A stretch of DNA of 64,000 nucleotides. It comes from Clostridia bacterium. Lineage in GTDB: Bacteria; Bacillota; Clostridia; Oscillospirales; Acutalibacteraceae. The DNA lies in contig JAFQEL010000031.1 in the NCBI GenBank assembly GCA_017399065.1, positions 62,001-126,000 on the forward strand, in the 5' to 3' direction. Made by a program: the position numbers and the translations under genes. The notes below the pieces were generated by a model, which was given only the letters and a program-made list of their open reading frames with translations, had not been told where the DNA came from and did not search any database. Positions 8,687 to 15,280 of this stretch are shown one piece after another (the first letter of the stretch is position 1; each line of letters starts with the position of its first letter).

Positions 8687-8701
8687 ATTATGCAAAAATA
8701 A

Positions 8702-8747
8702 ACCCACCTTTGTGGCTGTTATCATAAAAATAACATAAAAGGTGGGT
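8702..8747. repeat. Long hairpin after the VWA gene
   Basis: ACCCACCTTT (8702-8711) and AAAGGTGGGT (8738-8747) are perfect inverted repeats, with GTTAT/ATAAC pairing inside. It lies downstream of the VWA stop and may be the first of two terminators. Confidence 0.6.
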
Positions 8748-8773
8748 AATATTCGGACTTCAAAAATATTAAT

Positions 8774-8805
8774 CCCCGCTGCAAAGCTCATGCTTTGCAG
8801 CGGGG
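8774..8805. terminator. Bidirectional rho-independent terminator
   Basis: A perfect 14-bp stem, CCCCGCTGCAAAGC (8774-8787) with GCTTTGCAGCGGGG (8792-8805) and loop TCAT, flanked by T-rich sequence on the right and A/T-rich sequence on the left. It lies between the convergent VWA gene and the secreted-protein gene and can serve both. Confidence 0.88.
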
Positions 8806-8810
8806 AACTT

Positions 8811-11375
8811 TTATTGTACTACTCTAAACGTATGCTCAACGTCGGGGTTATCCATAGAGTAAACGAATGAGAAACCGTATGTGCCGTCGTCATTATAGTG
8901 TATTCCGTAGCCGTCATATCCTTTTTCAGTGCATACGGTTGCTTCGATCCAGCTGTCGCCGTCCTTAATATATATCTTCGGGCATTCAAGCTCTGTAAAG
9001 CCGTTAAACCTTACAACGTTGTTGTTTCTGCCGCCTGTGACGTGAATCTCGCCAACGCCGTTATCTACGCGGATTGTGGGTACAAGTGCATCGTCTTCAA
9101 GCGTTCCTGTAATGGCAGTTACCTTTACAGGCTTGAGTCCTGAATCCTCACGGACTTTTCTTACATTGCTGTCATTATCCTCTTTGCCCTGACCCCAGGG
9201 AAGGAGCACAAGGTTGAGTCTGATGCTGTCGCCGGGCTTGAATGTTATTTCTTCAACATCAAGTGTAAGACTTCCGCTTGTGAGCGACATTTCGGACGAA
9301 TCACGTACTGCAAAAGCAATATCCTGCTGTGTGCCGCCTGCTACAATTTCGCTGTCCTTTACAAGCATTGCAAAGTTACAGCCGAAATGGTTGTCAACAT
9401 TTTCTTCACTGTCTGCCGTAACATCGAAGAAGCCCCAATACGGACATTCATCGCCGAGCGTATAGTAAACATCCTTTAATGTGTTTACTTCTGTTACAAC
9501 ACTCTCGTTATTCTCGTTGAGATAACCGAGCTTTGTAAAGTTAGCGTAGCGACCGTCGAAATAGAAAAGGTCAAAGTCACGCTTGAAGTTGTCGAAAGTA
9601 ATCTCACGGTTGAAGTTGATTTCAACCTCATAATATGTGCGGTTTTCATCTGTCTGCGGGAATTCAACGTGGCGCAGCGTATATGTGTATGATCCGCAGT
9701 CGGATTCATAAGTGTTGGTTATATCGCTGTAAGTAGGACCGACAGAGTCAATCTGAGCGTTTTGATATTCGCTGTAGACCTGACCTGCATTAATAAATCC
9801 GAGCGCCTTTTTATTGTATGTGACAAACTTGAGTGTACCGACAGAATTGAACTGTGGCTGTGTAGACCACATAATGCCGCTGCGTGTACGGAAGTCAGGC
9901 AGTGTCCAGCCATCCTTTTTATCTACGAAATAGGGTGCTATACAGTTGGACTCGGTTGTGCCTGTTGAAAGGTGGTAATATGAAACATGGAATTCTATAC
10001 CCGAAAGCTGCTTGAGAGGTACGTTACCCCAATTCTGATAGAGGTTGAGCACTGTCAGCTCAAGTGTTTCATTTGCCTTAAGTGAAAGCGGGAAGAAGCA
10101 GTCGCCGTACTGATAATCCTTAACGCTGTAGAAAGGCTCGCCGCCGTCACCCTGGAAGTTTTTGTCAACCTGTACAGCTACGGGTACAAATACTCCGTTG
10201 CTGTCAAGAACAGCACCTGCCTCAAGACAGCCGTTTGCACCGTTTGTTCTGATGAAGATTTTTCTGTCATTATCATCGCAGGTAACGGAAATCGGCATTG
10301 TATATTGACGTCCGGGGTCGTTGTAAGCTGATGTGAAATCTGTACCGTCCATTCGGAATGTATACGTACCTCTGAGAGCTTCGTAGCCGAGGTACTTGCC
10401 GTTGGCATTGCCGCCGTTTACTGTGATACCGTTAAGAGGATTGCGCTCAAGCTCTGCCTGCTTTGCAACGCCGTCGAAGCTGTGAGTTGAATCTGTATAG
10501 ATACGGAAGCCGAATGTTACCTTGTTGAGAGAATAATCTCCGGATTCGTCGTGCTTGTTGATGCCTGTACCTGACTCGTAGTTTGCAACCTGACGGACTG
10601 TGTAGCTGTCGCCGTTATCCTCAACAAAGAGTGCTCTTGTGCTGCCGTCTGAGGGTACAATGAAGCCGACTACACCGACACCGTTTATATCAAAAGCAAT
10701 GTATTCGACAGTTGCACTGTCGAGCTTTGAAACGTCTGTGCCGATACCGTTTTTATCCTTGAACTGTACGGAAGCAACCGTTGATTTGGCAAGCTTTATT
10801 TCACTGCCGAATTCTTCAAGTGCAGTCGTAGCTTCGCAGGCAAAGAGTGAAAGCTCGCTGTAAATCTTATCGCCGTAGAGGTGGTAGGTCTTATCAACCT
10901 TGAAATCTTTTGACTTGAAATCGAGGTCACGCACGTGCACCTCGTTATAATATTCACCTATACGGATTGCGTTTATTCTGCCGATTTCTTTGGATGAGCT
11001 TGAATAATGCTTTTTACCGCCCGACACATAATATGTATCAAACGAATCGGCAACATAAACATTGCCCTGAGTATCGGTAAGCGTTGCATCCTTAACCTTT
11101 GCTGTAAGGTCGTGGGTAAGCACCATATGGCTGTTTGCCATTTTAAAGGCTGAACGCTCAGCATCGGTATAGTATGCCTGACCGATATCGTCAACCTCTG
11201 CCGCATACTTGATTGAAGCGGAAAGGTTTGAGTCGCCGTCGATATTATTGATGATCTCTGTTGCAGGTTTGTTGGTTTCTTCCGGTGCAACATACTCTCC
11301 GTAGTTTACATTGAGCACGAAAGACTGAAAGAAAGCGATAATAACTGCAAATATTCTTTTGAAAAAAGCTGCCAT
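8811..11375 (-). CDS. Large secreted protein of unknown function
   Basis: An 854-residue protein that I do not recognise. The N-terminus MAAFFKRIFAVIIAFFQSF is a plausible signal or anchor segment, followed by an acidic Thr/Asn-rich stretch. The rest alternates short beta-strand-like blocks rich in Tyr, Phe, Asp and Gly, without transmembrane segments, consistent with extracellular beta-sandwich domains. Residues about 40-290 may form one domain and 500-854 others. No catalytic signature, sortase motif or S-layer repeat was found. It has AAGGAGG before the ATG. It is divergent from an MFS transporter with both promoters in 140 bases, so the two may serve uptake of the same compound (inference). 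Confidence 0.75.
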   Translation of the reverse strand: MAAFFKRIFAVIIAFFQSFVLNVNYGEYVAPEETNKPATEIINNIDGDSNLSASIKYAAEVDDIGQAYYTDAERSAFKMANSHMVLTHDLTAKVKDATLTDTQGNVYVADSFDTYYVSGGKKHYSSSSKEIGRINAIRIGEYYNEVHVRDLDFKSKDFKVDKTYHLYGDKIYSELSLFACEATTALEEFGSEIKLAKSTVASVQFKDKNGIGTDVSKLDSATVEYIAFDINGVGVVGFIVPSDGSTRALFVEDNGDSYTVRQVANYESGTGINKHDESGDYSLNKVTFGFRIYTDSTHSFDGVAKQAELERNPLNGITVNGGNANGKYLGYEALRGTYTFRMDGTDFTSAYNDPGRQYTMPISVTCDDNDRKIFIRTNGANGCLEAGAVLDSNGVFVPVAVQVDKNFQGDGGEPFYSVKDYQYGDCFFPLSLKANETLELTVLNLYQNWGNVPLKQLSGIEFHVSYYHLSTGTTESNCIAPYFVDKKDGWTLPDFRTRSGIMWSTQPQFNSVGTLKFVTYNKKALGFINAGQVYSEYQNAQIDSVGPTYSDITNTYESDCGSYTYTLRHVEFPQTDENRTYYEVEINFNREITFDNFKRDFDLFYFDGRYANFTKLGYLNENNESVVTEVNTLKDVYYTLGDECPYWGFFDVTADSEENVDNHFGCNFAMLVKDSEIVAGGTQQDIAFAVRDSSEMSLTSGSLTLDVEEITFKPGDSIRLNLVLLPWGQGKEDNDSNVRKVREDSGLKPVKVTAITGTLEDDALVPTIRVDNGVGEIHVTGGRNNNVVRFNGFTELECPKIYIKDGDSWIEATVCTEKGYDGYGIHYNDDGTYGFSFVYSMDNPDVEHTFRVVQ

Positions 11376-11406
11376 AAAATATTAGCCTCCTTATCTTAAT
11401 GATTTA

Positions 11407-11435
11407 ATATTATATCAAACCGAGACTAAAGTCAA
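11407..11435 (-). promoter_or_regulatory. Predicted promoter for the secreted protein
   Basis: On the minus strand TTGACT (11430-11435), 17 bases, TAATAT (11407-11412); a TATAAT at 11409-11414 with a 15-base spacer is an alternative. It abuts the divergent MFS promoter. Confidence 0.65.
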
Positions 11436-11458
11436 TTGATTTTATTTTTCAATTACTG

Positions 11459-11487
11459 TTGTAATTGTTTAAGACAACAGCTATAAT
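11459..11487 (+). promoter_or_regulatory. Predicted promoter for the MFS transporter
   Basis: TTGTAA (11459-11464), 17 bases, TATAAT (11482-11487), then AAGGGGAAAAGG before the ATG at 11516. Its -35 lies 23 bases from the -35 of the opposing promoter, so one bound regulator could affect both. Confidence 0.7.
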
Positions 11488-11515
11488 AAATTTAATAAAT
11501 TAAGGGGAAAAGGAT

Positions 11516-12892
11516 ATGAACAAAAAAGAAAGCAGACAGCTTGCACGGCTGAAAAAGATGCAAAGCCGAAGCTCGGGCGGCAAATACTTCCTTGTGCTGA
11601 TTATGCTCATAGCAATAGTCAACATACTCGACGAGGTTACGAGCAACCTTACGGTTACGGTGCAGTCCTCATTCGTTACGGAGTTTTTTGTAAATAACCC
11701 GTTTATGGGTAAGTTCTACAGCTTTGAAGACGGACTTGCATTTCATTCAACGATAAGCGTAGTCACCTACGTGTTCGGCGTTATCACACCGTTTTACAAG
11801 GCACTTGCCGATAAATGGGGCAGAAAGCCGTTGTTTGCAATATCTACTCTCGGTATGGCAACGGGCCTTATGATAATCCATCTCTCAACAAGCTACATAA
11901 TGTTCCTTGTCGGCTTTGCGATAATCAGCTTCTTTATGGGGCACGATATACAGATAATATACATACTCGAAGAAGCACCCGATAAGCACAGAGCAAAAAT
12001 ATACAGCCTGCTCAAAAGTTTCGGCATACTCGGCGTTGTGCTGATTCCCACACTGCGTAACGCACTTATGGGCGATGACGCAACAAAGTGGCGTGAGATT
12101 TTCCTTGTGCCTGCACTTATCGGCTTTATTGCCGTGCTGCTTGTTGTGCTTTTTGCAAAGGATACCAAGGTGTTTGTGGGCGAAAGAATCGCATATCTTT
12201 CACGCCCTTATGAGGAAAGACAGAAGGAAAAAGAGCTGAAAAAGCAGGCTAAGCAGGCTCAGCGTAATCAGGCAAGCGTATTCAACGGAGTCAAGTATAT
12301 ATGGGCACATAAGGATACGAAATCGCTTATAATTTCACATATTATTTTCGATTCCGCTATGCCTGCGATTGCACTTTATTTTGAGTCGTCAATGCATACC
12401 GCGGGAATGAGCACGAGTGAAATCACAAAGGCACTGTTTATGGTGCCGATAATCTACGGCTCAATCACCTTCCTCTCGGGCTTTATTGCAGACAAGGCAG
12501 GCAGAAAGGCTACTGTAACGGGCTTCTCCGTAACCTGTGTTTCAGGATATATACTCTTTGTCACAGGTATTCTTCTCGGTTGGAATCCGTATGTGGTCGG
12601 TGCATTCGCAGGTCTTTATCAGGGCTCGTACTGGATCGGCAGAGACTATATGAACGTTATGATGACTGAAAAAGTGCCGACGGATATACGTGCCTCCGTT
12701 GTCGGTGCAGAGGGTCTGCTTGTAATAATCGGCCTTGTAGTCGGCTACGGACTTACAATAGTCGGTATGATGGTAATGCCGATATGGTGGGCTTGCCTTG
12801 CGGTGTCCGTACCAATGGTAAGCATTGCCGCAGTTATGTTTGCACGCAAGGTCAAAGAAACCAAGGGCGCAAACCTCGACGAAATAGCATAA
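11516..12892 (+). CDS. Major facilitator superfamily transporter
   Basis: A 458-residue membrane protein with about 12 predicted membrane helices. The loop between helices 2 and 3 carries the MFS signature ADKWGRKPLF and the equivalent loop in the second half reads FIADKAGRKATV. A charged cytoplasmic loop rich in Lys, Glu and Gln (residues about 215-260) divides the halves. An extended first periplasmic loop follows helix 1. Substrate is not predictable; the sugar-transporter-like layout and the secreted neighbour make a carbohydrate or polyol possible. Confidence 0.88.
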   Translation: MNKKESRQLARLKKMQSRSSGGKYFLVLIMLIAIVNILDEVTSNLTVTVQSSFVTEFFVNNPFMGKFYSFEDGLAFHSTISVVTYVFGVITPFYKALADKWGRKPLFAISTLGMATGLMIIHLSTSYIMFLVGFAIISFFMGHDIQIIYILEEAPDKHRAKIYSLLKSFGILGVVLIPTLRNALMGDDATKWREIFLVPALIGFIAVLLVVLFAKDTKVFVGERIAYLSRPYEERQKEKELKKQAKQAQRNQASVFNGVKYIWAHKDTKSLIISHIIFDSAMPAIALYFESSMHTAGMSTSEITKALFMVPIIYGSITFLSGFIADKAGRKATVTGFSVTCVSGYILFVTGILLGWNPYVVGAFAGLYQGSYWIGRDYMNVMMTEKVPTDIRASVVGAEGLLVIIGLVVGYGLTIVGMMVMPIWWACLAVSVPMVSIAAVMFARKVKETKGANLDEIA

Positions 12893-12910
12893 GAAAAACT
12901 ATTAATTAAA

Positions 12911-12983
12911 AAAATATTTGTCTGCTTTCACAAATTCAGCCACGTTTTTTCGTTATTATGGCGAAAGTAACGGTCTGTTTATT
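12911..12983 (+). repeat. Interspersed 73-bp repeat, copy A
   Basis: This 73-base segment recurs in inverted orientation at 28903-28975 with two mismatches by eye. It begins AAAATATTTGTCTGC and ends GGTCTGTTTAT. It lies just after the MFS gene, before the palindromic repeat cluster. No coding function is apparent. Confidence 0.85.
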
Positions 12984-13018
12984 ATCTCCCCCTCAGTCTT
13001 TTTGCCGCGCAAAAATCC

Positions 13019-13358
13019 GGCTCCCTCGTCAGAGGGAGCTTAGGATAAAGCAATCTGCAACGCTGTTCAATAGAGTTTTACCTCCTTTTGAAAGGACAAA
13101 GGGGGACAGCTCCCTTTCGAGTAGGGCAGAGGCTTACCTCTGCCGCAATTTTATATCTGACCTAACGGAAGGGGCAAGCCCTTCCCTACATTTGACAAAC
13201 AAATTTAAGACGAAAAATAATGTCATCCTGAGTAGGGGCGGATACCATCCGCACGTGGCAAAAGAGATATTGCATCAATGGCGGGCACATAATATGTGCC
13301 CCTACAGCCCGTTAAAAAATTGATATAAAAATAAAAAACGGGCGACCAAAGGTCGCCC
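13019..13358. repeat. Cluster of short palindromic (REP-like) repeats
   Basis: Six perfect or near-perfect palindromes occur in 340 bases: around 13019-13040 (GGCTCCCTC/GAGGGAGCT), 13125-13144 (GGCAGAGG/CCTCTGCC), 13167-13185 (GGAAGGG/CCCTTCC), 13239-13252 (GCGGAT/ATCCGC), 13282-13301 (GGGCACAT/ATGTGCCC) and 13340-13358 (GGGCGACC/GGTCGCCC). Most are bordered by GTAGGG or CCCTAC, which suggests repeated insertion of related small elements. An apparent reading frame across them is not credible. Confidence 0.8.
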
Positions 13359-13449
13359 CTACTTAACGGTAGTATAACATTAATTCAAATTAAAAAAGAC
13401 TTCCGGAAGCATATCACGGTCTCTTACCCTGTGGTCTTTGTATTAGACT

Positions 13450-13581
13450 TTACAGATGAAGATAATCCATTATTAGTCGTATCGGTAACAATATCGGTGA
13501 GGCTATTGCTCCCAACAACGTTGCCGCTACCATATACAGACCCGTAAAAGCATCCATTAAAACCTGACCTATAATTTCCAT
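13450..13581 (-). CDS. Hydrophobic micropeptide, 43 residues
   Basis: A short frame with a textbook ribosome-binding site AGGAGG eight or nine bases before ATG on the minus strand. The product starts MEIIGQVLMDAFTGLY, continues with a hydrophobic core (MVAATLLGAIASPILL) and ends IRLIMDYLHL. It reads as one membrane helix with weak charge. It is the second of two such peptides behind the promoter at 13912-13940. I do not recognise the family; a type I toxin, a membrane regulator or a small secreted peptide are all possible. Support is the ribosome site and tandem arrangement. Confidence 0.55.
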   Translation of the reverse strand: MEIIGQVLMDAFTGLYMVAATLLGAIASPILLPIRLIMDYLHL

Positions 13582-13610
13582 TATTATCTCCTCCTAAATC
13601 CATTGTTTAT

Positions 13611-13639
13611 ATAACACACAGAACCGTCCCCTGTGTTAT
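13611..13639. repeat. Intercistronic hairpin between the two micropeptide genes
   Basis: ATAACACA (13611-13618) pairs with TGTGTTAT (13632-13639), with CAG/CTG inside. It falls between the stop of the first micropeptide and the ribosome site of the second, so it may affect mRNA processing or stability. Confidence 0.5.
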
Positions 13640-13646
13640 CTTGCGT

Positions 13647-13781
13647 CTATTTCGGAAACACTCCCATCAGATTCAATAGTGTTTCGAACGATTTGTCTAT
13701 TATCGAACCCAGCCACGGGAAAATTTGAATCAGATAAGCCATTGGTATCGTTAAAAAATGCATTAGAGCCATTGTTATCAT
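13647..13781 (-). CDS. Hydrophobic micropeptide, 44 residues
   Basis: Preceded by AAAGGAG nine bases before ATG on the minus strand. The product starts MITMALMHFLTIPMAYLIQI, then FPWLGSIIDKSF and ends LLNLMGVFPK. It is rich in Met, Leu and Ile and probably membrane-associated or amphipathic. It is the promoter-proximal member of a two-gene unit. No family recognised. The size (44 versus 43 residues) and spacing match its downstream partner, but the two sequences are not obviously homologous. Confidence 0.55.
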   Translation of the reverse strand: MITMALMHFLTIPMAYLIQIFPWLGSIIDKSFETLLNLMGVFPK

Positions 13782-13911
13782 TGTTATTAACTCCTTTAGT
13801 CGTTTTAATAGTTAATGATTATTTCTCTATGACCAATTGTATGTGCAGTAACGCTATTTGTTTAACACATTTGCCACATCGGAATCACAACCTTTTGGAA
13901 TTGTTAACCAA

Positions 13912-13940
13912 ATTATAACATAATATTAACGATTTGTAAA
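13912..13940 (-). promoter_or_regulatory. Promoter of the micropeptide unit
   Basis: On the minus strand TTTACA (13935-13940), 17 bases, TATAAT (13912-13917): a near-consensus sigma-A promoter. It leaves an untranslated leader of about 125 bases before the first micropeptide. Confidence 0.7.
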
Positions 13941-13973
13941 TAGGCTAGCGGATAAATTCTATAACAATATAAT

Positions 13974-14005
13974 AATCGGGCAAGGATTTGCATCCTCACC
14001 CGATT
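13974..14005. terminator. Hairpin terminator after the acyl-CoA dehydratase-related gene
   Basis: AATCGGG (13974-13980) pairs with CCCGATT (13999-14005), with AGGAT/ATCCT inside and loop TTGC. It lies five bases beyond the stop of the leftward gene; the trailing sequence on that strand is ATTATATTG, so the U-run is weak. Confidence 0.6.
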
Positions 14006-14010
14006 TTGAT

Positions 14011-15267
14011 TTAAGCTTTTTTCTCGAGGTTTTCCTGAGCAACGCTGAGCATAAGCTTGATTCTGTTTTCCTGGTTAACTCTTGTTGCACCGGGGTCATA
14101 GTCAATCGGCACGATGTTTGACTCGGGATAAAGCTCCTTGAGCTTTCTTATCATACCTTTACCGACAATGTGATTGGGCAGGCAGCCGAAAGGTTGAGCG
14201 CAGACAATATTGCCGTAGCCGCTCTCGACAAGCTCCATCATTTCCGCAGTGAGAAGCCAGCCCTCGCCCATCTTACAGCCTGCACCGATAATCTTCGTGC
14301 ACTTCTCTTTGATGTGCTTATATGTTTCGGGCACGCAGAAGTTGCCGTATGCTGCAGCAGCCTTGCGAAGCTCTGTTTCGTATCTTGTCAGGAACCACAT
14401 TGCAATCTGCATTGCATACTTCTTGAGCACCTTACCGCCGTAGAGCTTGCAGTCTTCAAGTCTGTTGTCGGTTTTGAAAAGGAAGAAACCGAGCAGACCT
14501 GGCACCATTACTTCACAGCCCTGGCTGAAAAGGAATTCCTCAAGGTGATTGTTTGCAAGCGGTGAATATTTGACGTAAATCTCACCGACAACGCCGACCT
14601 TTACCTTTTCGGTTTTCTCGATTTTTATTTCGGCAAAGCTCTTTGTTATTTCGGGCAGGATTTTTCTCATCTCCTTGAGTGAGTAACCCTTGCGGTTTTT
14701 AAACATTGTATTGATGTCGTCAATCCACTTTTGCACGAGCTTGTTTGTTTCGCCGACGTTGACCTCATACGGCTCAACCTGATTTTTGAGGAGCATTATC
14801 AGGTCGCCGTAAATCATAGCCGACAACATTTTAATTGCCATTGAAAGTCTGATTTTAAAGCCGCTGTTTTTCTCAAGACCCGAGAGGTTGAGCGAAATAA
14901 CGGGCACGTGACCGTAGCCTGCCTTTCTGAGAGCCTTACGCAGAAGATGAATATAGTTTGAAGCACGGCAGCCGCCGCCCGACTGAGTAATCATAAGGGC
15001 AACTTTATTGACGTCGTACTTGCCGCTGTTGAGTGCGTCAATAAGCTGACCTATAACGAGAAGTGCAGGGTAGCAGGTATCGTTATGCACGTACTTTAAG
15101 CCCTCGTCAACTACTGCTCTGCCGTCATTCTTAAGAAGCTCGACCTTGTAGCCGTACTCGGCAAAAATGTTTGTAAGGATAGAGAAATGGACGTCTGCCA
15201 TATTCGGGGCAAGCAGGGTATAATCCATCATATCCTTGGTAAATTCAACTCTGTTTTCGGGATTCAT
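14011..15267 (-). CDS. Acyl-CoA dehydratase activase-related protein, C-terminal part (split)
   Basis: A 418-residue protein equivalent to the C-terminal part of the long 2-hydroxyacyl-CoA dehydratase activase-related proteins (DUF2229-associated). Conserved segments include DTCYPALLVIGQLIDAL, ITQSGGGCRASNY and AQPFGCLPNHIVGKGM, with cysteines that may bind an Fe-S cluster as in the dehydratase D family. The start MNPENRVEF is chosen because AAGGAGG lies seven bases upstream; an earlier in-frame ATG would overlap the previous gene. It follows the 967-residue activase gene by 13 bases. In many Clostridia the two parts are one protein of about 1,400 residues, so this looks like a gene split (inference). 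The substrate is unknown. Confidence 0.85.
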   Translation of the reverse strand: MNPENRVEFTKDMMDYTLLAPNMADVHFSILTNIFAEYGYKVELLKNDGRAVVDEGLKYVHNDTCYPALLVIGQLIDALNSGKYDVNKVALMITQSGGGCRASNYIHLLRKALRKAGYGHVPVISLNLSGLEKNSGFKIRLSMAIKMLSAMIYGDLIMLLKNQVEPYEVNVGETNKLVQKWIDDINTMFKNRKGYSLKEMRKILPEITKSFAEIKIEKTEKVKVGVVGEIYVKYSPLANNHLEEFLFSQGCEVMVPGLLGFFLFKTDNRLEDCKLYGGKVLKKYAMQIAMWFLTRYETELRKAAAAYGNFCVPETYKHIKEKCTKIIGAGCKMGEGWLLTAEMMELVESGYGNIVCAQPFGCLPNHIVGKGMIRKLKELYPESNIVPIDYDPGATRVNQENRIKLMLSVAQENLEKKA

Positions 15268-15280
15268 ACTGCTCGCCTCC

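Noticed and set aside
12958-13323. Open frame of 121 codons on the plus strand
   Set aside because: It runs through the 73-bp repeat and several unrelated palindromes, has no ribosome site and no protein-like composition.
13019-13358. CRISPR-like array
   Set aside because: The repeat units differ from one another, spacing is irregular and no cas gene is near.
13862-13879. Five-codon frame (MWQMC) in the micropeptide leader on the minus strand
   Set aside because: Could be a leader peptide, but the ribosome site is weak and so short a frame is expected by chance.
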